DNA of 64,000 nucleotides, taken from Desulfuromonadales bacterium. GTDB taxonomy: Bacteria > Desulfobacterota > Desulfuromonadia > Geobacterales > Pseudopelobacteraceae. Of the stretch, positions 18,502-27,225 are shown one piece after another. The notes under the pieces are model-generated. The model ran no database searches and was not told the origin of the DNA. It worked only from the letters and a program-made list of their open reading frames with translations. The stretch is taken from the NCBI GenBank assembly GCA_013349325.1, contig DUZX01000012.1, forward strand, positions 1-64,000, written 5' to 3'. Every line of letters begins with the position of its first letter. Position 1 is the first letter of the stretch. Both the position numbers and the translations under genes were made by a program.

Positions 18502-18798
18502 ATGCCGGACAAAACGGACACCCATTCGAAAAACTGGTTCCTGTATATGATTCTCTGTTCCGATGACTCGTTGTATACCGGCATCACGACCGATGTAGAG
18601 CGCCGTTTCCGTCAACACGCTGACGGCTTCGGTGCCAAATATTTCAGAGGCCGCCAACCACTTCGCATTGTGTACATGGAGGATGGTCACAACCGCAGCA
18701 GCGCGAGCAGTCGCGAGTATCAGATCAAACAGATGACAAAAGCAGAAAAACAACTTTTACATCTCTCCACCGATGACTCAATCACCAGAAGGGCATGA
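18502..18798 (+). CDS. GIY-YIG domain protein (UPF0213 type)
   Basis: 98 residues, the whole GIY-YIG fold: the first motif is represented by FLYMILCSDDSLYTGIT, followed by the RRFRQH arginine/histidine region and a final SASSREYQIKQ glutamate region. This small-protein family is related to the UvrC/SLX1 nuclease module; members have undefined DNA-related roles. The 3' end overlaps nothing if the transglycosylase begins at 18860. No strong ribosome site. Confidence 0.85.
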   Translation: MPDKTDTHSKNWFLYMILCSDDSLYTGITTDVERRFRQHADGFGAKYFRGRQPLRIVYMEDGHNRSSASSREYQIKQMTKAEKQLLHLSTDDSITRRA

Positions 18799-18820
18799 AT
18801 ATCTGCGATTTTTAGCGCCG

Positions 18821-18849
18821 TTGACATTCAGAACAGCTTCCTTTATACT
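18821..18849 (+). promoter_or_regulatory. Consensus sigma-70 promoter for the MltD-like gene
   Basis: TTGACA at 18821-18826, a 17-base spacer, TATACT at 18844-18849. The predicted transcript start (about 18856) is only about 4 bases before the ATG at 18860, giving an almost leaderless message. Confidence 0.75.
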
Positions 18850-18859
18850 CCCGCGACTT

Positions 18860-20344
18860 ATGAAAAAACACCCCCAACATATCTACATTGCTTCATTACT
18901 GTGCGCTGTACTCTGCAGTAGTCCGGCATCCGCTGTCGAACAGGTCAAACCGCTGCTGACGGAACTTGTCAGCCCGAGTGCCCCGCAGATGGCGCAGCCG
19001 GAGCTGGTTCCCGCCGATCAAGCCTTAGAGGACGAAGCCGCATCAGAAACACTGGTCACGGACCTCTTCTCACTTGAGGACCTGCACGATAAACCGGGTG
19101 CCGGGAGCGAACTGGCACTGCCCGATGTTGATCTGCCGATAGCCGATATTCCGCTGACCCTCAACAGTCAAGTCGAATACTTTCTGTATTACTTCCAGAC
19201 CAGCGGCAGGCTTGCCTTTTCCCGCTGGCTGTCACATTCATCACGCTATATACCGCTGATGAAAGACATTCTGAAACGGGAAGGGATGCCGGAAGATCTG
19301 GTCTACGTTGCCATGATCGAAAGCGGCTTTCAGATGCATGCCCGATCGTGGGCCAATGCAGTCGGCCCGTGGCAGTTTATTTCGGAGACCGGAAGACGGT
19401 ATGACCTGCGCATCGATCAATGGATTGACGAGCGTAAGGATCCGGTCAAGGCCACCACCGCAGCTGCTCTGTATCTGAAGGAACTGTACGAAATGTTTAA
19501 CGGAGACTGGTATCTGGCGGCAGCCGGCTATAATGCCGGTGAGAACAAGATTCTGCGGGCCATCACGATGTACAACACCAGCGATTTCTGGGAAATTTCG
19601 CGTGGATCATACCTGAAGAAGGAAACCAAAGAGTATGTCCCCAAACTTCTGGCGGCCGCCATTATTGCCAAAGATCCTGCCCGCTACGGCTTTACCGACA
19701 TAGCTTATCTGACCCCGATCGAATACGACACGGTTACGATTCCGTCCCGCACAGACCTGGAACTGGTTGCACGGCTGTCCGGCTACAGTTATGAAGCAAT
19801 CAAGGAACTTAACCCTGACCTGCGCCACTGGTGTACCCCCCCCAACTATCCCGATTACCTGCTCAAGCTACCCAAGGGGAGCAAAAAGGGTTTTGAGGCG
19901 GAATTCGCCAAAATAGCCGCCGATCAGCGCTTTACGGAAAAGGTTCTGTACAGCCGCTACAAGGCCCGCAAGAAGGATACGCTTGCAAGCGTTGCCCACC
20001 GTTTCGGGACAACCCCGGCTGTCCTGGCAGAATTGAACAGCCTGAATGCGAAGAGCCGCTTGAGTGGCAAGACCGTCATCGTACCGGTAAAGCAGACCGT
20101 GGATTTTGGTCATGAAGGGCGGACTCACAAGACAGCTGCTGCCGCGCCCAAGGGGACTTTTGCCAAATATTATACCGTTAAAAAGGGTGATACACTGGCT
20201 GCAGTGGCCAAACGTTTCAACGTATCAACCCAGCTGCTCTCCGCCTGGAACAACCTGAAAACCAAAGTTGCCCTTAAGCCGGGGCGCCGGATAATTATCG
20301 CCAAATTCAGCGAGAAAAACGGCAAGATGGTTCCGGCAGCATAA
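18860..20344 (+). CDS. MltD-like lytic transglycosylase with LysM domains
   Basis: 494 residues. The start at 18860 gives a standard signal peptide (KKHPQHIYIASLLCAVLCSSPASA). The SLT lysozyme-like domain spans about 125-270, with catalytic Glu154 in MIESGFQ, then GPWQF and the AAAGYNAGE motif. Two LysM modules follow (about 380-430 and 445-490). It should cleave peptidoglycan glycan strands with 1,6-anhydro product formation in the periplasm. No Shine-Dalgarno is visible before the ATG, in keeping with the promoter placed a few bases upstream. An in-frame ATG at 18773 would remove the signal peptide from the N-terminus and is disfavoured. Confidence 0.9.
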   Translation: MKKHPQHIYIASLLCAVLCSSPASAVEQVKPLLTELVSPSAPQMAQPELVPADQALEDEAASETLVTDLFSLEDLHDKPGAGSELALPDVDLPIADIPLTLNSQVEYFLYYFQTSGRLAFSRWLSHSSRYIPLMKDILKREGMPEDLVYVAMIESGFQMHARSWANAVGPWQFISETGRRYDLRIDQWIDERKDPVKATTAAALYLKELYEMFNGDWYLAAAGYNAGENKILRAITMYNTSDFWEISRGSYLKKETKEYVPKLLAAAIIAKDPARYGFTDIAYLTPIEYDTVTIPSRTDLELVARLSGYSYEAIKELNPDLRHWCTPPNYPDYLLKLPKGSKKGFEAEFAKIAADQRFTEKVLYSRYKARKKDTLASVAHRFGTTPAVLAELNSLNAKSRLSGKTVIVPVKQTVDFGHEGRTHKTAAAAPKGTFAKYYTVKKGDTLAAVAKRFNVSTQLLSAWNNLKTKVALKPGRRIIIAKFSEKNGKMVPAA

Positions 20345-20398
20345 CAGCGACACGTTTACCCCATCCCCCATTTGTCACACGCATGAAAGGAATTCTCG

Positions 20399-21142
20399 AT
20401 GTATAACATGCTCATCTCTGCAGCCGCCGCCATTGCGATGCTGCTGACCATGGTTTTTGCCCTCAAACTCCCGCTGTGGGGTTCTCTGATTGTCGGCCTG
20501 ATCATCTTTGCCATCATCTTTGTACTTATTTCCAAAGCCATCATGAAAAAGGTCATGGCGTCCATGGAGTCAGCCGGTAAAGATCTCCAAGCTCAGCCGC
20601 CCCGCTTTGAAAAAGCGATCCGCGAACTGAAGGAGGCCCTGCAGTACAGCCGCTGGCAGTTGTACGTTGAGGGTCAGGTCAACTCACAGATCGGCATGAT
20701 CTACTACATGAAACGGGATTTTTCGAACGCCTTTCCGTATCTGGAAAAAGCCTTCTTCAAGAATTGGGCCGCCATGGGCATGCTGGCCATCTCATACATG
20801 AAGCGCCAGAAAAAGGAGCTGATGGTCAAGACCTTTGACAAAGCAGTGCAGTGGAACGCTAAGGAGCCGATGCTCTGGGCTCTCTACGCCTACTGCCTTA
20901 ACGAAAACGGCGATATCAGCAGGGCCAAAGAGACGCTTGATAAAGGGTTAAAAAAGATTCCAGGTGATGAAAAGCTGAAGGATCTCAAGGAAAGCTTGGA
21001 GAAGGGTAAGAAGATGAATATGCGCGCCTATGGCGATATGTGGTTCCAGTTCCATCTGGAAAGCCTGGGGGCTCTCCAGCGCCACCAGATGGCGTCGATG
21101 GGTGGCCGCATGCAGCAGCGCCGGAGTGGCGTCAGAAGGTAG
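20399..21142 (+). CDS. Membrane-anchored TPR protein
   Basis: 247 residues. Two N-terminal hydrophobic helices (about 4-22 and 27-48) followed by a cytoplasmic or periplasmic helical-repeat domain with TPR-like units (YFLEKAFFKNWAAM-like and AKETLDKGLKKIPGD). AAAGGAA precedes the ATG. It follows the transglycosylase by 54 bases and may share its transcript. Conserved in Geobacter-like genomes as far as I recognise; function unknown. Confidence 0.75.
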   Translation: MYNMLISAAAAIAMLLTMVFALKLPLWGSLIVGLIIFAIIFVLISKAIMKKVMASMESAGKDLQAQPPRFEKAIRELKEALQYSRWQLYVEGQVNSQIGMIYYMKRDFSNAFPYLEKAFFKNWAAMGMLAISYMKRQKKELMVKTFDKAVQWNAKEPMLWALYAYCLNENGDISRAKETLDKGLKKIPGDEKLKDLKESLEKGKKMNMRAYGDMWFQFHLESLGALQRHQMASMGGRMQQRRSGVRR

Positions 21143-21324
21143 TTAAGATTCTACAATCGCTCCTTTAAAAACCGAAGGTCAGTTCCGGGATAATTTTTCC
21201 AGCGTCAAGCGGCTTCTTGCCTTTTGATACGAGTGTTTTTGCTTCTTGCATTTTGTCGATTCCCTGCGGAATTCATACAACAATTGTGAAAGGAGGTTTG
21301 TACAGAAAGACATTTTCATCGGGA

Positions 21325-21360
21325 ATAATAACGGGGGCCGACACGTTGGCCTGCCCCCGC
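21325..21360 (-). terminator. Terminator of the cytochrome gene
   Basis: On the minus strand, CGGGGGC and GCCCCCG form a GC stem followed by TTATTATT, just after the cytochrome stop codon. Confidence 0.65.
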
Positions 21361-21369
21361 AGAAGGGAA

Positions 21370-21669
21370 CTATTTTTTGAAGGTTGTAATGATATAATCA
21401 GCCAACAGTTTTGCATCGGCATCGGAAATAGATTTAGCATCAAAAGCAGGCATACCGCCGCCGCCCTTACGGACCTTTTTGATTACTTTTTCCGGTTTAC
21501 TAATACCTTTAATGGTATGAGTCGGCTTCATGATGTTACCGCCATTCGGGTGACAGGATGCACATTTTGCTTTGAAAACTGCCTCACCACCTGCCTCGGC
21601 AGCAAAGGCGGCTGCTGACAACAAACAGACTGAGAGTACTACAACAACGTTTGAAATAACTTTTTTCAT
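21370..21669 (-). CDS. Periplasmic monoheme cytochrome c (class I)
   Basis: 99 residues from the ATG at 21669, which has AGGAG six bases upstream; a TTG one codon earlier is not needed. A signal peptide ending AAAFA-AEA, one heme site CASCH (36-40), and Met73 in GGGGMPAF as the likely sixth heme ligand. Short cytochrome c6/c553-like proteins of this kind shuttle electrons in the periplasm of metal-reducing bacteria. It is monocistronic with its own promoter and terminator. The reductase partner is not evident. Confidence 0.9.
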   Translation of the reverse strand: MKKVISNVVVVLSVCLLSAAAFAAEAGGEAVFKAKCASCHPNGGNIMKPTHTIKGISKPEKVIKKVRKGGGGMPAFDAKSISDADAKLLADYIITTFKK

Positions 21670-21732
21670 CAAATTCTCCTTTCATACGGGTATCTATCCA
21701 CCAGAACGGGGATAACTATTTTTTCGTGCAAC

Positions 21733-21761
21733 ACAATAGCATTCTAAAACCAATCAGACAA
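21733..21761 (-). promoter_or_regulatory. Promoter of the cytochrome gene
   Basis: Minus strand: TTGTCT, 17-base spacer, TATTGT with a TGC extended -10 element, about 65 bases before the cytochrome ATG. Confidence 0.6.
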
Positions 21762-21808
21762 GCAGAGGTTTCGCTTACTCTCCGGATAGCATCTCAAAAA
21801 AACGACAT

Positions 21809-22990
21809 TCAGGGTAAAAACCGGTTAAAAACCTGGTTTGAGAGCAGCATGCCGCGCCGAGTCAGCTGAAAACACCCTTGAGACTTCCGGACCAGTTCCA
21901 GCCGAATCAGGTCTGCGAAGATCGTCCCATAGTGCGCGTCCCAATTTGCGTGGAATTCTTGTTCAAACCGTCCCGGCTTGATGCCATCAATCAGTCGCAA
22001 CCCTAAAAACATATATTCAGCCATGGCATCCTCTCGGCTCAGGTACTGCACATCAACCGGCTGCTGAGAACCCAACGTAACCTGACGGGAATACTCTTCC
22101 AGCGTAGCAGGATTACCACATCGGAGACCATAGCCATCTCGAAGCAGCGAATGGGCACCGACGCCGATCCCCAGATAACCGTCACGCTGCCAGTAGCCGC
22201 TATTGTGGCGCGAGCGGAATCCCGGCCGAGCATAACTGGAGATTTCATAATGCTCAAAACCGGCTTGTGTCAGCAGGTCGTCTGCCAGCTCGAACATGTC
22301 TGCCGACAGATCCTCATCCGGCAGTTCCAGCGCGCCTTCATCATACCGCCGGGCTAAATCGGTTCCCTCTTCCAGCGTCAGGCCGTAGACCGAGATATGC
22401 TCGGGTTCCAGATCAACAGCCGCCAGCAGATCGGACCGCCAGCTATCGAGCGACTGACCCGGCAGCGCATACATCAGATCGATGCTGACATTCTCAAAGC
22501 CGGCCTGCCGGATATCACCATACGCCTGGCGCGCCTGGCGGGCGTTATGGATACGCCCCAGAATAGCCAGAAAACGATCGTCAAGTGACTGGACGCCCAG
22601 AGAAATCCGGTTTACTCCGGTGTCATGCAAAGCCAGCAGGCGTAGGGCGTCAATCGTACCGGGATTGGCCTCCAGCGTGATCTCGGCAGCCTCCACCAGC
22701 GAAAACAGATCTCTTACCGATACGAGTACGTGTGCGACCTGCTCCGGCTGCAATAGTGACGGTGTGCCGCCGCCAAAATATATCGAATCAAGCGTTCCAC
22801 CCGTGATCCCCCGTCCGGCAACAGCATTCAGCTCCTGCTGCAACAACGTATGATAGGCCTCAAGCTCGCCATCCTGCGGAGGCCGTGAAGCAAAGGCGCA
22901 GTACGAACATTTCTTGTGACAAAACGGGACATGAATATAGAGTCGCCTGAACATGGTAGAGTCCATTTTTTTGAGTGCCGTATCTATCAT
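21809..22990 (-). CDS. hemW: HemW, radical-SAM heme chaperone (coproporphyrinogen oxidase-like)
   Basis: Up to 393 residues. The radical-SAM cluster motif is CHKKCSYC (Cys24, 28, 31), preceded by LYIHVPF; GGGTPS and the NRISLGVQS region follow, and the HemW-type C-terminal domain is present. The three-cysteine motif lacks the fourth cysteine typical of true HemN, so a heme chaperone delivering heme to respiratory enzymes is more likely than a decarboxylase. Starts at 22990, 22966 and 22954 are all possible and none has a clear ribosome site; family length favours 22954 or 22966. It diverges from the OB-fold gene. Confidence 0.88.
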   Translation of the reverse strand: MIDTALKKMDSTMFRRLYIHVPFCHKKCSYCAFASRPPQDGELEAYHTLLQQELNAVAGRGITGGTLDSIYFGGGTPSLLQPEQVAHVLVSVRDLFSLVEAAEITLEANPGTIDALRLLALHDTGVNRISLGVQSLDDRFLAILGRIHNARQARQAYGDIRQAGFENVSIDLMYALPGQSLDSWRSDLLAAVDLEPEHISVYGLTLEEGTDLARRYDEGALELPDEDLSADMFELADDLLTQAGFEHYEISSYARPGFRSRHNSGYWQRDGYLGIGVGAHSLLRDGYGLRCGNPATLEEYSRQVTLGSQQPVDVQYLSREDAMAEYMFLGLRLIDGIKPGRFEQEFHANWDAHYGTIFADLIRLELVRKSQGCFQLTRRGMLLSNQVFNRFLP

Positions 22991-22999
22991 TCTTATGCT
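22970..22999 (+). promoter_or_regulatory. Possible promoter of the OB-fold protein gene
   Basis: TTGAGT (22970-22975), an 18-base spacer, TATGCT (22994-22999). It overlaps the 5' end of the divergent hemW frame, another reason to favour a shorter hemW start. Confidence 0.45.
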
Positions 23000-23041
23000 A
23001 GTATCCCAAAAATTGAACGTACATCCAAAAAAGGGGAATTC

Positions 23042-23830
23042 ATGAAAAAGAAACTTTTAGTGTCACTTTCCTGTGCTATAGCACTATCTTCAGCAACTGT
23101 GTCCATGGCAGCACCTGACAAAGCGGCTGTACCCGCATCACCTGCTGCTCCTGCCGGGCATGCCGCCCCTGTGGCAGATAAAGTTGCGGCAAAACCAGCT
23201 GAAGTCCTGAGCGGTAAAGTTCTACAGACTATGAACAGCGGCGGCTACACGTATGTCAACCTTCAGAAAAAAAACGGTGACAAAATCTGGGTAGCGGTCA
23301 TGGAAGCAGCGGTCAAAAAGGATGCTCAGATGAGCTTCAAGGGTGGCATGGAGATGACCAACTTTGAGAGCAAGAGCCTGAAGCGCACCTTTGAAAAAAT
23401 CGTTTTTTCCGATGGAATCATTGCTGACTCTTCTGCCAAAGCAACCGTCAGCGAGGGTAAAAAATCCCTCGGCAGCAAAGGCTCTACGGCAGCCAAAGAC
23501 ACCAAAGTCAGCGTAGCCAAGGCGACCGGTGCGGGTGCAATAACGGTTCAGGAGGCTTTTGCCAACAAAGCCAAGCTGAACAAGAAGAAAATCGTCGTTA
23601 AGGGAAAGGTTGTCAAGGTTTCATCGCAGATCATGGGTAGAAACTGGATCCATATTCAAGACGGTACCGGTTCACAGGCCAAAAGCAACCACAACCTGGT
23701 CTGCACATCCAAAGGCACTGCCGAAATCGGCGATGTTGTCACAATCAGCGGCACGCTGATCAAAGACAGGGATTTCGGCGCCGGCTACAAATATGCCGTC
23801 ATCATCGAGGACGCTGTCATCAGCAAATAG
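23042..23830 (+). CDS. Exported protein with two OB-fold-like domains (NrfJ-like N-terminal part)
   Basis: 262 residues with AGGGG-type ribosome site (AAAAGGGGAATTC) before the ATG. Signal peptide to about residue 23, an Ala/Pro/Lys-rich spacer, then a first domain (about 55-130; SGKVLQTMNSGGYTYV) like NrfJ-type periplasmic proteins, a Lys/Ser/Thr-rich linker, and a second OB-fold-like domain (about 165-260; IVVKGKVVKVS...WIHIQDGTG). Such proteins are common near respiratory or heme genes in deltaproteobacteria; their ligand is unknown. Monocistronic, with terminator at 23870. Confidence 0.75.
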   Translation: MKKKLLVSLSCAIALSSATVSMAAPDKAAVPASPAAPAGHAAPVADKVAAKPAEVLSGKVLQTMNSGGYTYVNLQKKNGDKIWVAVMEAAVKKDAQMSFKGGMEMTNFESKSLKRTFEKIVFSDGIIADSSAKATVSEGKKSLGSKGSTAAKDTKVSVAKATGAGAITVQEAFANKAKLNKKKIVVKGKVVKVSSQIMGRNWIHIQDGTGSQAKSNHNLVCTSKGTAEIGDVVTISGTLIKDRDFGAGYKYAVIIEDAVISK

Positions 23831-23869
23831 CATAAATTCAGTACAAGTCCAAAGACCGTTTCTGACACA

Positions 23870-23897
23870 AGAGCCCCTGACCAGGGGCTCTTTTTAT
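23870..23897 (+). terminator. Rho-independent terminator after the OB-fold gene
   Basis: AGAGCCCCTG and CAGGGGCTCT form a 10-bp stem followed by TTTTATTTT on the plus strand. On the minus strand it also sits just past the lptD stop, but with a poorer T-run. Confidence 0.88.
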
Positions 23898-23898
23898 T

Positions 23899-25938
23899 TT
23901 ACATGCCGGTCAGTCCGGCCAGATTAAAGCTGACTGTGAATGAAAAATTACCGGGACGCTGGTGCAGCGCCGTGGTGACACTCCAGCACTGATGGCGATA
24001 TTCGGCTGCGTAGACCGACTCAAGGAAGTCGCCACGATCAAAGGAGTAGCGGGCGGTATAGCTCAGATTAAGCGGCTTTATGATTTTGGTCGCCAGACGC
24101 GCCTCAAGGTATTCCAATTCGTTGCGCGCCATGCGGTAACCGGCAGCAACGACATTCCCCTGACGGTCGTCAGCTTCCACGCCGAGCGCCAGAGTCGAAA
24201 TAAGATGATCGTACAGGTTATAGCGAGTCTCAAAAGTCGCCCGTACGGTGCGGTTCAGCCAGACATCGTTTTCAAGTATCAGATCTGTCCAGTGTCTGCC
24301 TGCATCAACCAACGTCAGCAGGTCACGCCGTCCCCCCTCAAAACTGTACCCCAGCATCAACTTTGTCCGGGACAGATCACGATACTGCATGGTATCGCCC
24401 GTGGAAGATCTTCCATTCAGCAGACTGGTGACGGAAAAGGTGACTATATTCTGCCATACGTTACGATCAGCATAATCATAGAAGGGTAGACGCTCCTGAT
24501 TCCGTTCCGGAATATAGCGATAGCTGATCTCAGGAATTATCTCGTGGCGCAGTTTTTTGAGGCTCCCTTCGTGCAGTTCATAGACGCGTGTCAGAGAGGT
24601 TGAGACACGGGTACCGATCTCCGGCAGGAGATCCCCATCGCTTGAGTGCAGAGTCGTGCCACGTGCATCAGTTGTATAGCCGCGCAGATGCGCGCCCGCA
24701 TACAGCGAAGCCTGCAGATACGTCGGGAGTGACGGCAGCAGCGTCAGGCGCGGGAACATGTTTAGTCGTTGACCACTTGTTCCGCTTTCACGGTAAAAAT
24801 TCGCCAGGTCGGCATCCACATCAAAAAAGAGTGGTACTCGTGGAAGACGTTGGCGCACACCGGCAACTGAAATTGAAGGGAGCGTCTGCACGGTGCTCTG
24901 ATTGTCGGTCGCATACAGATTGTCACTATAACGCAGATACATACTCAGGGCATACTGCTGCCACGCTTTAAGGGCGTTGACAGTCGAATCGCTGGTCTGA
25001 CGGTTGTAGTCGCCACTCTTTTCGCCGTAATCACCCAGAAACGTCCGGTCACCGGTACGATTGACATCCATACGCAGATTCATATCCGGCGATATAATTT
25101 CTTTATGGCTCTGAGTAAGTTGCCAGCGCCAGCGATTCTCTACCAGGTCGTAAATCTGATAGCCCCCCAGATGCCCTTCGCTGCCGCGTTGGCGGATATA
25201 GCGATAGTCAAGCGCCGTACCGACACCGCGCCGCGACAGCATATCCAGATCAAACTGCAGATCCTGACTGGGGGAAATGACCCAGTAGAGCGGCAGATCA
25301 AGTTGCGCTCCGCGCGATTTTGAGTAACCGACACGCGGAAAGAGCAGCCCCGAGCGCTTTTCCCGCACGACCGGAAAGGCTATCCAGGGGAGATACAAAA
25401 CCGGTACATTCTTGACGTAAAAGACAACGTTCCGTCCGGTCGCATACCCCATGATATTGACGCTGAGCTCGTCAGCCCCGAATTTCCAACTTGGATCAGG
25501 CAGTTCACAGGTGGTTAATTCTGTGGAACTGACCTCAAACTCATGTTCATTCAAACGAACTATCTTATCTCCGCTAACATTCAGGCTTGAATCAGGCGAC
25601 GAGAGTGAGGCCTTGTCCATTTCAGCATGCCCGCTCTCCATGTTCAGAACCAGAGTTTCCCCTTTGAGAACATCATTTCCCTTTGAGAGAACAACATTCC
25701 CGCTGGCCTGCAGCGTATGCCGGACCGTATGGTACTCGGCCCGGTCGGCAACCAGACGCATCCCCTGCCAGGTGACCACAACGTTGCCGCTGGCGCTGAA
25801 AACGTCTGATTCGCCATGTTGCATGCTGTCAGCGTTGATATGAATAGTGTCATCAGAAAAGGGGGTATCGGCGGCAAAAGCAAGACCGGCAGCGTGCAGA
25901 ACCAGTATGAGAAAGGCAAGACAGGTAGATAGTTTCAT
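23899..25938 (-). CDS. lptD: LPS-assembly outer membrane protein LptD
   Basis: 679 residues. Signal peptide to about 22, an OstA/LptA-like periplasmic domain (about 30-130, with INADSMQHGESDVFSASG), then the large C-terminal beta-barrel that includes VYLPWIAFPV-like and KSGLLFPRVGYS-like segments of LptD. It inserts lipopolysaccharide into the outer leaflet with LptE. Fewer cysteines than E. coli LptD are visible (one near residue 143 and one near the C-terminus), so the E. coli disulfide network is not conserved. Last gene of the trpA-accD-folC-lptD run, 8 bases after folC. Confidence 0.93.
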   Translation of the reverse strand: MKLSTCLAFLILVLHAAGLAFAADTPFSDDTIHINADSMQHGESDVFSASGNVVVTWQGMRLVADRAEYHTVRHTLQASGNVVLSKGNDVLKGETLVLNMESGHAEMDKASLSSPDSSLNVSGDKIVRLNEHEFEVSSTELTTCELPDPSWKFGADELSVNIMGYATGRNVVFYVKNVPVLYLPWIAFPVVREKRSGLLFPRVGYSKSRGAQLDLPLYWVISPSQDLQFDLDMLSRRGVGTALDYRYIRQRGSEGHLGGYQIYDLVENRWRWQLTQSHKEIISPDMNLRMDVNRTGDRTFLGDYGEKSGDYNRQTSDSTVNALKAWQQYALSMYLRYSDNLYATDNQSTVQTLPSISVAGVRQRLPRVPLFFDVDADLANFYRESGTSGQRLNMFPRLTLLPSLPTYLQASLYAGAHLRGYTTDARGTTLHSSDGDLLPEIGTRVSTSLTRVYELHEGSLKKLRHEIIPEISYRYIPERNQERLPFYDYADRNVWQNIVTFSVTSLLNGRSSTGDTMQYRDLSRTKLMLGYSFEGGRRDLLTLVDAGRHWTDLILENDVWLNRTVRATFETRYNLYDHLISTLALGVEADDRQGNVVAAGYRMARNELEYLEARLATKIIKPLNLSYTARYSFDRGDFLESVYAAEYRHQCWSVTTALHQRPGNFSFTVSFNLAGLTGM

Positions 25939-25946
25939 GACGCGGG

Positions 25947-27224
25947 TTAGCCTCGAATGCCGTTGTAATCACTGTTTTCAAGCCAGGCTTTTACTTCTCC
26001 GACCAGAAACAGTGAGCCACAGACCAGGATCAGATCTCCCGGTCGAGAGTCAGCGCGTGCCGTCTGAATACCGCTGACAACCGCTCCGCAGCAGCGGGAC
26101 GCTCTGCCCATGTCTGAAAAAATCCGGGAGAGAGCCGTATCATCCAGCGCACGTTCAACTGCCGGAGATACGGTGTAAATCTGAGCTACGAGCGGTAAAA
26201 TCGGCACATAAATAGTGCGGATATCCTTGTCGGCGCACGCTCCGGTCACCAGCAGGATACGGGCAGGCGCGTAGTCGGCCAGCGCTTCGGCCAGCGCTGC
26301 GGCTCCAGCCGGATTGTGGGCACCATCCAGAAGTAGCGGCGGAGCGCCGGCGATCAACTCCATTCGACCCGGCCAGTGAGCTGTTGCAATGCCGTTCACA
26401 CAAGCCGCTTCCGAAATGTGCGTTCCATGGGCGATCAGCTGCTCTGCTGCCGCCAGCGCCACAGCGGCGTTTTGGCTCTGATAGCGCCCCGGAATTCCAG
26501 GTTTCAGGTTGCCGAATGCACGGGAACTACCACGGTAATCAAGACCGGACTGCTGGTTCCAGTCAGCTGAAAAATCAGGGCCGAACACACGGAGCAGATT
26601 TCCACCAACTCGGCATTGCTGCTGTATTTGCAGGAGAACCTCGTCCGACTGGGCAGCCGAGATAACCGGCGTACGCGGCTCAATGATGGCGGCCTTTTCT
26701 CGCGCAATTTCCACCAGGGTCTCCCCCAGATATTCGGCATGATCCAACGCAATCGGAGTCACTATCGTCATTTCTGCCGCGAGAGCCGCCGTAGCATCGG
26801 AGACCCCCCCCATTCCCGCTTCAACTACCGCAATTTCGACCCGTTCCTCACAGAAAACGGCACAGGAAAGCGCTGTGGTAATTTCGAAAAAAGTGGCTTC
26901 TTCGGGCGCCGCTTCCAGAACAGTTTTCAGAATAACAGCCAGTTTATCAGCCGGATATTCTGAGCCGTTTATGCGGAATCGCTCGGTGAATCGTATCAGG
27001 TGTGGAGAGCTGAACTGGGCAGTGCGAAGTCCGGAGCAGGACAGGATGGATGTCAGAAAGGCTGCAGTGGAACCTTTGCCGTTTGTGCCGACAACGTGAA
27101 TACTGCGAAATGTTCGTTCAGGATTGCCGAGGCGCGCCAGCAGAACCGCCACCCGATCGACGCCTGGACGTATTCCAAAGCGCCGACGGGCGTACAGCTT
27201 TTCCAGCAGAGCGGCCAGGGGCAT
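25947..27224 (-). CDS. folC: Bifunctional folylpolyglutamate/dihydrofolate synthase
   Basis: 425 residues from the ATG at 27224, one base after the accD stop (TGACATG); longer starts would run into accD and add unrelated sequence. No Shine-Dalgarno is visible, so translation is probably coupled to accD. ATP-binding loop GTNGKGST at 46-53, followed by SPHL and ITTALSCAVF segments and the C-terminal ligase domain (LLDGAHNPAGA). It adds glutamates to folates. The accD-folC pairing is common in bacteria. Confidence 0.94.
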   Translation of the reverse strand: MPLAALLEKLYARRRFGIRPGVDRVAVLLARLGNPERTFRSIHVVGTNGKGSTAAFLTSILSCSGLRTAQFSSPHLIRFTERFRINGSEYPADKLAVILKTVLEAAPEEATFFEITTALSCAVFCEERVEIAVVEAGMGGVSDATAALAAEMTIVTPIALDHAEYLGETLVEIAREKAAIIEPRTPVISAAQSDEVLLQIQQQCRVGGNLLRVFGPDFSADWNQQSGLDYRGSSRAFGNLKPGIPGRYQSQNAAVALAAAEQLIAHGTHISEAACVNGIATAHWPGRMELIAGAPPLLLDGAHNPAGAAALAEALADYAPARILLVTGACADKDIRTIYVPILPLVAQIYTVSPAVERALDDTALSRIFSDMGRASRCCGAVVSGIQTARADSRPGDLILVCGSLFLVGEVKAWLENSDYNGIRG

Positions 27225-27225
27225 G

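Noticed and set aside
21217-21618. Plus-strand frame opposite the cytochrome gene, preceded by AAAGGAGG
   Set aside because: It runs over the heme protein and its terminator; the cytochrome with CASCH, signal peptide and own promoter explains the region.
21809-22990. True oxygen-independent coproporphyrinogen oxidase HemN
   Set aside because: Three-cysteine CxxxCxxC site without the extra HemN cysteine, and shorter length, favour HemW.
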